In this document: positions 34,286 to 47,205 of the stretch, piece after piece | Position numbering within the stretch: position 1 is the stretch's first letter | Layout: each line of letters starts with the position of its first letter | DNA from: Piliocolobus tephrosceles | Lineage: Eukaryota > Chordata > Mammalia > Primates > Cercopithecidae | Direction: 5' to 3' | Assembly (NCBI RefSeq): GCF_002776525.5 | Contig: NC_045443.1 | Coordinates: forward strand, 52,364,168 to 52,428,167 | Length of the DNA: 64,000 bases | Notes under the pieces: model-generated | Databases searched by the model: none | Told to the model about the DNA's origin: nothing | The model's input: the letters and a program-made list of their open reading frames with translations, nothing else | Translations under genes and position numbers: made by a program

Positions 34286-36987
34286 CAGGCTAAGCATTCC
34301 TAATTAAAAAATTCAAAATTCAAAATGCCTTAATATCTAAAATTTTTTGAGCACTAACATGTCACAGTGGAAAATTCCACATCTAACTTTATGTTGGATT
34401 GCAGTCAAATGCAGGTGGATTACAGTCAAAATGCACACGGTTTATAATGGCTCCAAAGGAAAAAAAAAATCCTTCTAGCCTCTTGTAACTGTTATATAGT
34501 TTTTTTCACACACCTGGATTTCCCCACATAAGCATACTCACAAAGGGTAATAAAATGGCACATGCACAGGCTGGATATGTTGTAGCAGGTTCCCCACAGT
34601 GCCCCACGTGGGACCAAGACCTATGTGCATTACTCACTGCGTGTTTTTTAAAACTTTGTGGTGTAAAGATATTGATGAAAATTTCAAAAAGGCCTGCATA
34701 TACCCCTAGGACTTTCAGTGATTATAAAAGGGAAGTAATTATGTTCATCTATAGCACAAAAAGTGAAGCAGTTGGAGAAACTGGAGAGTGTGTTAGTGTG
34801 AGCCATCTTACAGAAGAGTATGGTGTTGGAATGACCTCTTTATATGACTTAAACAAACAAAAAGAAAAATTGTTGAAGTTCTATGCTGATAGTGATGAAC
34901 AGAATTTTTTAAAAAAGAATAACACTGCATAAGGTACAAATGAATATCTCAATCATGTTTTGAGAGAGTGGGCCCATTAGTGTCACAGGAACACGTGTCA
35001 CTTAATAGTACGCTAATCATGAACCAATCAAAGATACATCATGATAAATTAAAAATTGAAGGCAACTGTGAATATTCAACAGGCTGGTTGCAGAAATTTT
35101 AGAAAAGTATGTGGCATTAAGTTTTTAAAGATTTGTGGTGGTAAATCTTTAAACAGATAAGCATCTGTTGAATAGGAAGCAGCAGAGTTCATTGACAAGT
35201 TTGCCAAGGTGATCACTGATAAAAATATCCTGCCAGCATGAGTCTACAATGCTAATGAAATATTATTGGTTTGACATTATTGCCCCACAAAAACACTGAC
35301 TACAGCCGATGAGACAGTCCCTGCGGGAATTATGGGTGCCAAGGACAGACTAACTGTGCTGGGATGTGCCTCAGACATTAAGTGTAAACTTGCTGTGTTG
35401 GGCAATATTGTCTACTGTTTTCAAAGAGTGAATTTCTTACAAGTCCATTATTATGCTAACAAAAATGTATGGATCAACAGGGTTGCCTTTTCTGACTGGT
35501 TTCACAAACCTTTGTACCAGTGGGTATTGCTTACTGCAAGGAAGCTGGACTAAATGATGACAACAAGATTTTGTTATTTCTTGACCACTATTCTGCTTAT
35601 CCTCCACCTAAAATTCCTGTCTCAATAATGTTCATTCCACATAAATGTCTCCCAAATATGACTCTTTTGATTCAACAATGTAGCCAGGATATCCTTGGAT
35701 CAATAAAGAGTAAATATAAAAATGTTTTCCACAACAGCATACTAGCAGCAATGAACATAAGAGTGGGTGTGAAAAGTTTCCAAGAGGAGTTTAGCATAAA
35801 GGATACCATATATTCTGTTGCCAACACTTGGAACACAGTGACTAAAGGCACAGTTGTGCATGCTTAGACAATCTCTGGCCTGTGACTATGCTCAGTGATG
35901 ATGATGAATAAGGTGATAACTGTGAAGCATACCGTATGTCAAGTGAAAAGAAATGTCAGACCTCCATACATATGTGGAATATATACCTTCAGAATCCATT
36001 AGTAAGCTGGAAGAAATGGATATTGAAAAGTTTTTAACAGTGATAGTGTGGCTGATTGTTCGTTCATTGACTGATGGTGAAATAGCCAAAATGATTCTGA
36101 ATCAAGATGATTTTGATAATAGTGACAATGAAGATGACATTGTTAACCCTGCAGAAAAAGTATCTATAGATGACATGGTGAAAATGTATGATAAGCTTAT
36201 TGAAAGACTAGAGCAGTTTCCATTCATAACAGAACAAGAAGTCATGCCAGTTTATAGAATCAAAGAGAGATTTCTAAGATAAAAATGATAGTTAATGAGG
36301 CAGATGACTGTGAAAGCAACATTAAAAAAAATCATCTAGCAGAATGCCTCCACATCTCTAGAAGACCCACTGCCTGGTCCCTCAACTGCTTCTGATGTTT
36401 CTTCTCACCTAAAAAATAAAATATAGTGTACATTAACCTTTGAATCAAAACAGCATTTTAGGTGAAGACTGAAATCCTGCTATTGTTTGTTGTTGCTTTT
36501 AACAGCTGATACTGGCATTCTAGTGATGCTACTATGATGCATGCTGCCAAGTTATCCTGAACACATCATTTTAAACTGTATTAAAGGTATTAATTTTTTT
36601 CTGTTAAGTACTTTTGTGTGAATAAGTGTAAGAAAATTATTGCACCTATATGCAACATTTATATGCACCAATGTAGCACATAAATTTAGAGCCTGGAATG
36701 ATGGTGATGCCAATAAGCACAGATTGTCCACATGTTGGCTGAGACACTGATGGCTCAATGTACACAAGCTATGTTTCATGCACAAAATTATTAAAAGTAT
36801 TGCATAAAATTAACTTTAGGCTATGTACATAAGGTATATATGACATAGATGAATTTCATGTTTAGACTTGGGTCCCATCCCCAGGATATCTCACTACCTA
36901 CATGCAAATATTCCCAAATCTGAAAATAAATCTAAAATTTAAAATACTTCTGGCCCCAAGTATTTTGTATAAGAAATATTCAATCCA
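34286..36987 (+). mobile_element. Tigger-type (pogo/TcMar) DNA transposon, essentially full length
   Basis: About 2.7 kb bounded by terminal inverted repeats (caggctaagcattcctaatt at the left, reversed as gtataagaaatattcaatcca at the right) and TA target dinucleotides (34284-34285, 36988-36989). It resembles the family I remember as Tigger7, whose termini read CAGGTTGAGTATCCC. The central ~1.7 kb holds the decayed transposase. Mariner-superfamily Tiggers are extinct in primates. Confidence 0.85.
34660..36282 (+). pseudogene. Tigger transposase pseudogene
   Basis: The N-terminal HTH/CENP-B-like region lies in 34555-34932 (KREVIMFIYSTKSEAVGE; LLKFYADSDEQ). The DDE catalytic domain is split by a frameshift near 35525-35550: 35332-35553 carries GAKDRLTVLGCASD and HYYANKNVWINRVAFSDWFHK, and 35520-35867 carries ILLFLDHYSAYPP with the second catalytic Asp, then the SIKSKYKN and VANTWNTVTK blocks. 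An acidic tail follows at 35953-36282. Stops between 34932 and 35332 and the frameshift abolish function. Family members were domesticated as TIGD/JRK proteins, but this is a plain remnant. Confidence 0.85.
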
Positions 36988-37016
36988 TAATAGTAATAAC
37001 AATAATAATTAATTTT

Positions 37017-37314
37017 TTTTTTTTTTTTTTTTTAGACGGAGTCTCGCTCTGTCGCCCAGGCTGGAGTGCAGTGGCACAATCTCGGCTCACTGCAAGCTCT
37101 GCCTCCCGGGTTTACGCCATTCTCCTGCCTCAGCCTCCCGAGTAGCTGGGACTACAGGCGCCTGCCATCTCGCCCGGCTAGTTTTTTGTATTTTTTAATA
37201 GAGACGGGGTTTCACCGTGTAGGCCAGGATGGTCTCGATCTCCTGACCTCGTGATCCACCCGTCTCGGCCTCCCAAAGTGCTGGGATTACAGGCTTGAGC
37301 CACCGCGCCTGGCC
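37017..37314 (-). mobile_element. Young AluY (Old World monkey YR-like), minus orientation
   Basis: Full-length antisense Alu with an intact T run and few mutations. A perfect 16-bp duplication (aataataattaatttt) lies at 37001-37016 and 37315-37330. Read in Alu sense it has ggctcaagcctgtaatccc, gacgggtggatcacgagg, aactagccgggcgag and ggcgtaaacccgggagg. I associate these changes with cercopithecid AluY subfamilies, not human AluY. Confidence 0.95.
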
Positions 37315-37330
37315 AATAATAATTAATTTT

Positions 37331-38600
37331 AATTAGTATAACTACCAAAAATTTTTCTCTCAGCCTCCCTTTGCTCCAGTAAAAACTTCACCATGTAAAG
37401 AAATTTATTTTACACTCTGTCTTTCCCTCTTTCCTTTTTTAGAGTTTCTTAAGAATTAATGGAAAAATAATTAGGGCAAGTCAAACCCAGATATATTTTT
37501 CTCCTCTGAAAATGCTACTTCAAATGAAATAAAAGCAGTAAAAGTTATAAATCAACAAGAAAAAAGAGTGGTAGAAGAGATAACAAAATAAAAACTTGGA
37601 AGCTGAAAGATGGGTAGGTGATAAGGGAATTATCAGAGGAACAAAAAGAGAAACTAAAGTGGTAGAGAAATCCTAGAAGTAAGCAGATTTCTAAGGTCAA
37701 ACACACATGAGAAGGCCACAAGGAAAATTATTTCTAATGAAGGCTTGAAAGCTTGTATATAAATGAATTAGTTAGAATTTTTTTCCATCTGAGAAATAAC
37801 TTTTGCTCTTACCAGCAACTGTTCCTTCCTCATTCCAGCACAATGCTGGAGCAACTCTGAAATCAGACAGAAATATCACAGTTTAGAGATGGTGTGGAGG
37901 AGGAGGTGCTTTACTAAAAGCTGGAGAATTAAGTGGAAGGATATGTACTGAATAGTGAGAATCCCAGATTCTTCTGCCACTCAGATCCAGAACATTAGCA
38001 GGCAATCGGCTGTTTACTTTAAAGGCTGAAATCTAGAAGATTTATTTCTGGAGAAACTTAGCAATCGGAAACAAAATACTATAGAAAAGCTGGATAACCC
38101 TGAAGTACAACACTCTAGCTGATGAACATTTTCAGTATACACAGAGATTCAGAGTGTATTTCCCCCCCCCACACTTAAATACACACTGGAATTTGAGAAA
38201 ATTTGTAACACCAAAATAGAGACCAAAATATATAAATGAAAAAGAAAACTTAAGAAATATTGATAGAAGACAGGGAGTAGAAAGAATGGCTCTTTGAAAA
38301 CCAGTAATAGTTTCAGAAATATAAGAACCTAAATCACCTTCATGAAATAAGAATAAAGGGGCATAAAAATAACATACAGAAGTATTAAGAGAACTTTTGA
38401 AAACTGTGTATTTATTAGATAAAAATTTAATAAACAGTTATGAATATAAAGGTGAAAAATTTTATAAACTAGAACAAGATTTTTTAAAAGACTAAAAAAG
38501 AAGAAAAATAGAGTTATCCAGGGAGTTCAGCACCTCAAAACTAAAAATTTCAGCATCTGTGAACAGAGAAAATAGAGGGTAACACCCTCAAAATAATATA
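37331..38600. other. A-rich intergenic DNA, possibly old L1
   Basis: No gene is seen. There is a C9 run at 38163-38171. The last few hundred bases are A-rich and may be ancient L1 ORF1-side sequence, but are too decayed to call. Confidence 0.35.
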
Positions 38601-38880
38601 AGAAAATTTAAATTAGGATTATTTAAAATAAAGGAAAAAGAAGAAATCCCATTTTAGCTAATGCAATAATAGAAAATAAAATAAAAGGTATAGTGATTGG
38701 AAAGGAAGCTACATAACTGTATATTTTCTCAGATGACATGATTGCCCATGTAGACAAGACAAAAGAATCAACAAAAAATCGCTTCGAACTAAGTGATTAC
38801 AGCAAGTTTACAAGCTACAAGGTTAATACACAAAAGTCAATCATTTTACTATATACCAGCAATGAACATTTAGAATTTGG

Positions 38881-39476
38881 AGTAGTTCAACCATTGTGGA
38901 AGACAGTGTGGTGATTCCTCAAGGATCTAGAACTAGAAATACCATTTGACCCAGCCATCCCATTACTGGGGATATACCCAAAGGATTATAAGTCATGCTG
39001 CTATAAAGACACATGCACATGTATGTTTATTGTGGCACTATTCACAATAACAAATACTTGGAATCAACCCAAATGTCCATCAGTAACAGACTGGATTAAG
39101 AAAATGTGGCACATATACACCATGGAATACTATGCAGCCATAAAAAAGGATGAGTTCGTGTCCTTTGTAGGGACATTGATGCAGCTGGAAACCATCATTT
39201 TCAGCAAACTATTGCAAGAACAGAAAACCAAATACTGCATGTTCTCACTCATAGGTGGGAATTGAACAATGAGATCACTTGGACACAGGAAGGGGAACAT
39301 CACACACTGGGTCCTATTGTGGGGAGTGGGGAGAGGGGAGGAATAGCATTAGGAGATATGCCTAATGTAAATGACGAGTTAAGGGATGCAGCACACCAAC
39401 ATGGCACATGTATACATATGTAACAAACCTGCACGTTGTACACATGTACCCTAGAACTTAAAGTATAAAAAAAAAA
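38881..39476 (+). mobile_element. 5'-truncated LINE-1 (L1PA/PB-type), nested
   Basis: About 600 bp of ORF2 C-terminus and 3' UTR in plus orientation, ending acttaaagtataaaaaaaaaa. An 80-codon frame (39023-39265) encodes the ORF2 C-terminal KTWNQ-like region ending SLIGGN (TNTWNQPKCPSVTDW here). It sits inside the old L1. Confidence 0.92.
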
Positions 39477-40011
39477 GAAAACACATTTACATTAGTACTC
39501 CCTAAAATGAAATAGTTAAGTATAAATGTAGCAAAATATGACCAAGAAGTATATGAGAAAAATTATAAAACTCCGTTGAAAGAAATCAAAGAACTAAATA
39601 GAGAGAATTTCCATGTTGATGGATTGAAAGACTCACTAGTGTCAAGATGTCAGTTTTTCCCAACTTTATCTACAGATTGAATGCATTTACCATCAAAATT
39701 CCAGCAAGTTATCTTGTAGATGACAAACTAACTTTAAAGTTTTTATGGAGTGCCAGTAGACCCAGAATAATCAACAGAAAAATTGAAGGATAAGAAAAAT
39801 GTTTGAGGATTGGCACCACCTGACTTCAAGACTTGCTACAAAGATACAGTAATCAAGACAGTTTAGTACTAGTGAAGGAATAGACAAATAGATCAATGGG
39901 ATACAATATAGAAATAGATCCACATAAATATAGTTAACTGATCTTTGGCAAAGGAGAAAAGGCAATACAATAAAGAAATTTATAGCCTTTTCCACAAATT
40001 ATGCTGTTTCT

Positions 40012-40375
40012 TAGTCTTTTTGGGCTATTATAACAAAATACCATAAACTGGGTGGTTTATAAACAACAGAGTTTATTTCTCACAGTTCTGGAATCTTGGA
40101 GGTCCAAGATCAAGGTGCCAGTAGATTTGATGTCTGGTAAGGGCTCACTTCTCATGAAGAGCCACTTTCTCACTGTTGCTTTATATGGTGGAAGAGGCAG
40201 ATGAGCTCTCTGGAGTCTGTTTTATAAGGGCGCTAACCTCATTCATGAGAGTGCTGCCCTTACTCATGACCTAGTCACATTTCAAAAGGCCCCACATCCC
40301 AATATCATCACCTTAGGGATTACCATTTTACAATATGAATTTGGGGTAAGACAAACACTCAGATTATAGCATTCT
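40012..40375 (-). mobile_element. MaLR-type LTR, nested in old L1
   Basis: Begins tgtttcttagtctttttggg and continues ataacaaaataccataaactgggtggtttataaacaac, agttctggaatcttggaggtcc, catggtgg-like and acctagtcacatttcaaaaggcc blocks, characteristic of a reversed old MaLR LTR (MLT1/MST-like). A 20-A run follows at 40418-40437. Confidence 0.7.
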
Positions 40376-41790
40376 AAAGAAGAAACTGGGCTCACATGCA
40401 CATTACACTCTTCACAAAAAAAAAAAAAAAAAAACCTCAAAATGTGTCACAGACCTTTATGTAAATGCAAAACAACAAAACACTTTGACAATAACATAGG
40501 AGAAAATCTAGATGACCTTGGGTATGGCAATGACTTTTTAGATATGACATCAAAGACACATTTATGAAAGAAATAATTGATAAGCTGGACTTTATTAAAA
40601 TTAAAGTTTCTTCTCTGTGAGATACAGAGTCAAGAGAGTGAAAGCAAAGTTTCAGACTGGGAGAAAATATTTCCAAAATACATTTCCAATAAAAGACTGT
40701 TATCCAAAATATACGAAGAACACTTAAAAGCAAAAATAAAGAAATCAACAACCCGATTACAAAATGAGCTAAAGGCCTGAACAGACTTCTCACCAAAGAA
40801 GATATACAGATGGTAAAAAAGCATATGAAAAGATGCTCAAAATTGTACGTAATAAGGGATATGCAAATTAAAACAACAGTGAAATGTCACTACACACATA
40901 TTAGAATGACCAAATTTCAAAATACTGATAACACCAAATGTTGAAAAGACTAAAACACAACCGAAACCTTCATTTATTGCCAGTGGGAATGCAAAATGGT
41001 GTAGTCACTTTGGAAGACAGTCTGGTGGTTTTCTACAAAACTAAACATTCTCTTATTATTATACTATTCAGCAGCAATCATATCACTTGATTTTTACACA
41101 AAAAAAGCTGAGAACTTATGTCCACACCAAACCTGCATACAATATTTATAGACATTGTTTTATAATTGCCAAAACTTTGAAATAACCAAGATATCTTTCA
41201 GTACGTTTATGGATAAAGAAACTGTAATACATCTAGACCACAAAATACTATTCATCACTGAAAAGAGGTAAGCTATAAAGCCATGAAAAGATATAGAGAA
41301 AACTTAAATGCATATGACTAAGAAAGGAATCAATCCAAAAGAGCGACATACTATATGATTCCAGCGGTATGACATTCTGGAAAAGACAAAATTATGGACA
41401 TAATAAAAAGAGCGGTGCAGGGAGGGAAAGATGAATAGGTAGGTGGAAGACAGAGGATTTTAGGACAGTGAAACTACTCCATATAATACTATTATAGTGA
41501 ATACATATCATACATTTGTCCACACCAATAGAATGTACAACACCAAGAGTGAACCCTAATATAACTATGGACTTTTGGGTAATAACAATGTGTCAAGAAG
41601 GTTCGTCGATTGTAATAAATGTTCCACTTTGGTGAGGATAATGATAATGGGGGAGGTTATGAACGTGTGGGGGCAGAATATATGTGAGATATATGTGAGA
41701 TGGAGATATATGCTCCATCCTCTAAATTTTGCTGTGAACTTAAAACAGCTCTAAAAATAAAGACTTTATAGATACAATAAAATAAACATT

Positions 41791-42395
41791 TTCCTCTCAA
41801 TTTTCAATATGATGAAATATATTTTGGCACATCATTGCATATTCCATTACACTAAATTGATAGAAAAATCCTTTGGTAGTGAGCAGAGAACATCATGATT
41901 GGAAGTACTTATAGTTTGAGAGAGTTGTTTTTATTTTTACACTATGTACTTTATTTTTAAAAATTGCATTCAAGTTATCCATGTAAATAATGCAAAATAT
42001 TTAATAATACTTATTATGACAAACAGCTGTGATTCTTTTACCTTTTCTTAGAAAAATTTTGGCTGATTCTTTTGGCATATATCTCTATAGTTTTAGTTAA
42101 TGTTCAGGTATTAGTAATTCCTAAGTTTTTAGTGCAGGTATGATTTCTTGCCTTCATGCTACAGAGGTTGAAGATGTGGCTGTCATTAACCTATTTCTCA
42201 CCTCACAACATGTGTGCACCTTTCTTATCTGCCCCATCATATGTTGCTTTTTAAAATATATATTTATGCAGTTTGCCATCAGTTTATTTATAAGTCCCTC
42301 TATCCATCTCAGTGAAGAAATTGCTTTCAAGAAGAATTTTACTGCTTTCTTGAAAGATTACCTAAAATTGTGATACAATTCTAGTCAGAGGCAGA
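41791..42395. other. Intergenic DNA between two old L1s
   Basis: Nothing recognised. The 77-codon frame at 42140-42373 has no family resemblance. Confidence 0.4.
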
Positions 42396-44340
42396 AAGGA
42401 CGTTTCAAAAAATAATGCCCCCAAGCTTTCTAATTTGATAAAATACATGAAACAACACATTCTGAAAGTTAAACAAACTACAAAGATAAATCTGAGATCC
42501 GCAGAGACACATGATAATCAAACTGCCAAAAGCCAAAGACAAAAAGAGAATCTTGAAAACAGCAAGAGAGAAGTAAGGCATACAGAAGACATCCTCAGTA
42601 AGATTAATAGCTGATTTATCATCAGAAGCCATAGAAGCCAGAAGCTAGTGGGATGATGTATTTAAAGAGATAAAATAAAAAACAAGCAAATCTATCAACC
42701 AAGAATTCTATATCTGACAAAAAGTCTTCCAAAAATCAATGAAAAATTAAGATATTCCCAGATAAACAAAAACTAGGAGTTTTTTTGCTAGTGGACATGC
42801 CTTACAAAAAATGCTAAAGGTAGTGTTTTGTGTTGAAATAAAAGGATACTCATAAGCAACTCAAAGCCATATGAAGAAATAAAGAACACTGATAAAGGTA
42901 ACTACACTGGTAAATACAAAAGTCAGTATTATTGTATTTTTGGTTTTAAACTCTACCTTTCTCCTACATGATTTAAAAGACAAATGTACAAAAAAAAATT
43001 ATAAATCTGTGTTACTGGGTTTCCAATAGTTCCAAAGTTGTGATTTGTAACAACAGTGTAAGAGAAAGAAATTGGAGCTGTATAGAAGTATATTTTTGTA
43101 TACAATTGAAACTAGCATTGTATAAATGCAAAATATATTGTTACACATTTAAGATATTAATCATAATCCCCAGGGTCACCACTAAGTAAATAAATGAAAA
43201 CATAACAGGATAGAAAATGAGAAAGAAATAAGAATATACTACTGAGAATCAATTGAACCCAAATATAGCAGTAATGAAAGAACAGAGAAACAAAAAATTA
43301 AAACACATGGAAAAACAATAGCAAAATGTCAGAGATTATCCCTTTTTATCAGTATTTACTTTTAAAGTAAATGCAATAAACTTTCCAATGAAAATGCAAA
43401 GATAGGCAGAATGTATTCCAAATATGATTTAATTGTATACTCAAATTAAATATAAAAATTGTGGCTCAATTTTAAATATAAAAGTATAAAAATTGTGGCT
43501 TAATTTTTATTCAAAGTCATGGATAGATGGAAAGTGAAAGGATAGAAAGGATAGAAAAAATTTATTCTATGAAAATAATAACCAAATTAGAACTGGGATA
43601 GATATCCTAATAGAATAAAAAATTAACTTTAAGTAAGAATGTTTTATAAGGATCAAAGTATTAACCAATTAGGAAGATAAAATGATTATACACATATACT
43701 AATCTAAGAGAAGGGCCCCAAATATGTAAATAAAACCTTTACAATACTAAAGGTAGAAATAGATACACAATAATAGTTGAAAACTTCAAAACATCACTTT
43801 CAATGAATTATCAGAATAAATCATATCTAGTAAGGAAATAGGGAATTTGAAAAACACTATAAACAAACTAGATCTAGAATATATAGAGAATTGTCCACCT
43901 CAAAACCGCAGAATGTACATTTTTCTCAGGTGTATATGCAATGTATTCTAGAAGAGACCATATGTTAGGCCACAAAACAAATTTCAATAGAAACTTAAAA
44001 ATTCAAATTATATGACATATTTTATTAGACAACAGTGGAATGAAACCAGAAATTAATAAGACAAAAATTTAAAAATTAACAAATTTGTAGAAATTAAATA
44101 ACACACTATCAATGTGTTAAGGATGAAGTTACAAGGGAAATTAGGAATTTGGGGGACAAATAAAAACAAACACAACATATCAAATCTTATGGAATACAGT
44201 GAAAGCAATCCTCATATCTATATTTTTCTGAATATAGATATAAAAATCCTCAACAGAAAACTAGCAAAACAAACCCAGCAGCATATTAGAAGGGTTATAT
44301 ATTATGACAAAATGGAATGACTCTTAAGAATGCAATGATG

Positions 44341-44990
44341 GCTTAACATGTGGGGAAAAGGAATGCTTATACATGACTAATGGGAGTGTAAATTAGTTCA
44401 GTCCCTGTGGAAAGCAATATGGCAATTCCTGAAAGAACTAAAACCAGAATTATCCTTTGATCCAGTAATCCTATTACTGGGTATATACCCAAAGGAATAT
44501 AAATCATTCCGCCATAAAGACACATGCATGCACATGTTCATTACAGCAGTATTCACAATAGCAAAGACATGGAATCAACCTACCAATAGTACACTGGATA
44601 AAGCAAATGTGGTACATATATGCCATGGAATACTATGCAGCCATAACAAGGAATGAGATCATGTCCTTTGCAGCAACACCGATGAAGCTGGAGGCCATTA
44701 TCCTAAGCAAACTAATGCAGGAACAGAAAACCAAATACTGCATGTTCTCACTTATAAGTCATAGCTAAATGATAACACTTGGACACAAAGAGGGGAAAAG
44801 ACACTGGGGCCTACTTAAAGGTGGATGGTGGGAGGAGGGAGAGGATCAGAAAAAATACCTATTGATTACTATGCTTATTTACCTGGCTGATGAAATTATC
44901 TGTACAACGAACACCTGTGAAGCAAGTTTACCTATGAAACAAACCTGCACATGTACCACTGAACCTTAAATAAAAGTTAAAGGAAAAAAA
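44341..44990 (+). mobile_element. 5'-truncated LINE-1 (older L1PA/PB), nested
   Basis: ORF2 C-terminus and 3' UTR, from about tgggagtgtaaattagttc to accttaaataaaagttaaagg plus an A tail. It interrupts the RT domain of the older L1, whose sequence continues at about 44997 (gtcaatcaatataatacaccaca). The target duplication is not clear. Confidence 0.88.
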
Positions 44991-46475
44991 AAAAGAAAGT
45001 CAATCAATATAATACACCACATTGCAGAATGAAGGGGCAAAGAAAGTGATCATATCAATTAATGCGGGTAAAGTATTTGCACAATTCAAACACTTTCATG
45101 ATACAAAGCACAACAAACTAGGAATAGGAAGTAATTTCCTCAACCTGACAAAGAGCATTCATGACAAACCCACAACAAAAATCATATTCGATTGTGAAAG
45201 ACTAAGAGACTTTCCCCAGAGATCAGGAATAAGAAAGGATGCACCCTTTCACCACTGTTATTCATCGTTGTGCTGGAAATTCTGGCCAGGACAATTGGGG
45301 GAAAATCAAAGAAAAAAAAAGACATTTGTATTGGAAAAGAAATAAAGCTATCCCTGTTCTCAGAACACATAATATTATAGATAGAAAATCCTAAAGTATG
45401 CACTCAAAAATATTAAAGCTGAAAAAAATCCAGCAACTTTGTAGAATACAAAGTCAATCCACAAAAATCATTTGTATTTCTATACATAAATGTGAATAAT
45501 ATGAAAAGGAAATGAAGAAAACAATTCAATTAACAGTACCATCAAAAACAACCAAATGCCTAGGCATAAATTTAACCAAGAAGGTGAAATCCTTGTGTAC
45601 TTTAAACCAAAAGCATTGCTGAATGAAGTTAAAGGTCTAAATAAGTAGACAGACATCCCATGTTTATGGGTTGTTAAGACGCCAATGCTGTGCAAACGAT
45701 TTACAGGTTCAGCGCATTCTCTATCAAATTCCAAGGGCCTTGTTTTCAGAAATAGAAAAGCCAACGTTCAAATTTATGTGGAAGTGCAATGAATCCTGAG
45801 TAGTCAAAACAACCATTAAAAAGTAGAAACAGGTGGGAGGACACACTTTTCACTTTCTAAACTTCCTACAAATCTTCATTAATAACTTTAAAAAAATGTG
45901 ATACTGGCATAAGAATAGGTATAATGAAAAATGGAATAGACTTTTTTTGGGATGGAATCCAGAAATAAGCCCATACATCTATAGCTAAAATTAATTGTTT
46001 ACAAGAATATGAAGACCATTGAATGAGGAGAGAATAATCTCTTCAAGAAAAAATGCTGTTACAATTGGGCAGCTACATGCAAAAGAATGAAGATAGATTC
46101 CTATTTCACACCGTATACAAAAAGTAACCCAACATATATCAATGACCTAAATGTAAGAGTCAAAACTATAAAACACTTAGAAAAAAATACAGGATAAATC
46201 TTCATGACCTTGGATTTGGGAATAGAGTCTTAGATATGACACCAAATGCATGAGCAACAAAAGAATAAATTGAACTTCATCAAAATTAAAAACTGTTGTA
46301 TATCAAAGGGTAATATCAAGAGAGTGAAAAGGCAACTGACAGAATGGGAACAATAGGTTCCAGTATATGGAATATATAAACAACGATTACAATTCAGCAA
46401 CAAAATATCAACAGCCTAATTTTTTAAATCTGCAAAGAATTTGTAGAGACATTTCTCCAAATGACTAAGAAAGAC

Positions 46476-46958
46476 TTTTTTTTTTTTTACATTTACAGTT
46501 TATTAGGTAGTCAACATGCAAAAGTAAGTGCTAACGACAAACCTCTACAATATGGTTCTGTGTAAACTACAATGGTTCATTTGTTTTGAAAATCATCAGT
46601 ACTTCTCTCAAATGAACTATTAATTTCTGTAATGAATAGTATTTAGACTCCACAGTTATGGAACCATTTGGCAAGTCCCCTGCAGAATCTTGGTCCAAAG
46701 GATTTCCAAGTGAATGCATTCTCGAAGCAGGAAATAAGGCAGCACATAGAAAATGTGATATTGAACATACAAACACAGTCCCACGGACACTGCCCGCAAG
46801 GCAGGCGGCGTAATCCTCGAAGACAGTCCCCCATGGGCTGTGGCACCAGGCATTTTGGCAGCAGCTCTGGAATGAAGTCGTGAATGTCCCTCATGGCATG
46901 GCATCACATGTTACTACAGGTCAGTCCAGAACCACTACCACCTTTCCCAGGCTGTGCC
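46476..46958 (-). pseudogene. Processed retrocopy of an unidentified small mRNA
   Basis: On the minus strand this looks like a ~480-nt reverse-transcribed mRNA: poly-A tail (T run at 46476-46488), AATAAA 10 bases before the tail (reversed at 46499-46504), higher G+C toward the 5' side, and a perfect 8-bp target duplication agaaagac (46468-46475, 46959-46966). The host L1 reads through when it is excised. Candidate frames (46643-46894 MRDIHDF..., 46656-46907) overlap in different phases and are probably disrupted. I could not identify the parent gene; size and G+C suggest a small housekeeping mRNA. Confidence 0.75.
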
Positions 46959-47135
46959 AGAAAGACATGCAAAGATGCTCATCGTCTAAGTTATTATGGC
47001 AGTACAAATCAAAACAACTTCAAACCCGCTAGGATGAGTGTACCAAAAAAAAAAAAAAAAAAAAAAAAAAAAAGCGAGGGGAAAGGAGGAAATAAGCATG
47101 GGGAGGATGTGAGAAAATTGAAATGCTTGTACATT

Positions 47136-47205
47136 ATTGATGCGAATGAAAAACGATATGGCCACATTCATTCACATTGATGGGAATGAAAAATGGTATG
47201 GCCAC
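47136..47205. repeat. Two-copy tandem repeat, period 40
   Basis: The 30-base unit attgatgcgaatgaaaaacg... (47136-47165) recurs at 47176-47205 with three mismatches, 40 bases later. It lies within the 3' part of the old L1. Confidence 0.85.

Larger units (their letters stand above)
38610..41790 (+). mobile_element. Old LINE-1 (L1M-type), split by two later insertions
   Basis: Decayed ORF2 sequence starts near 38650 (ttctcagatgacatgattg, the RT-domain region) and resumes at 39477-40010 (gttaagtataaatgtagc to gatctttggcaaagg). It then runs 40440-41790 through the ORF2 C-terminus and 3' UTR to tctaaaaataaagac near 41760. The interruptions are a younger L1 3' end and a MaLR LTR. Removing them restores a collinear element. 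No open frame survives. Confidence 0.82.

Noticed and set aside
45022..45345. 107-codon plus-strand frame
   Set aside because: It is the decayed RT region of the old L1 ORF2, resuming after the nested insertion.
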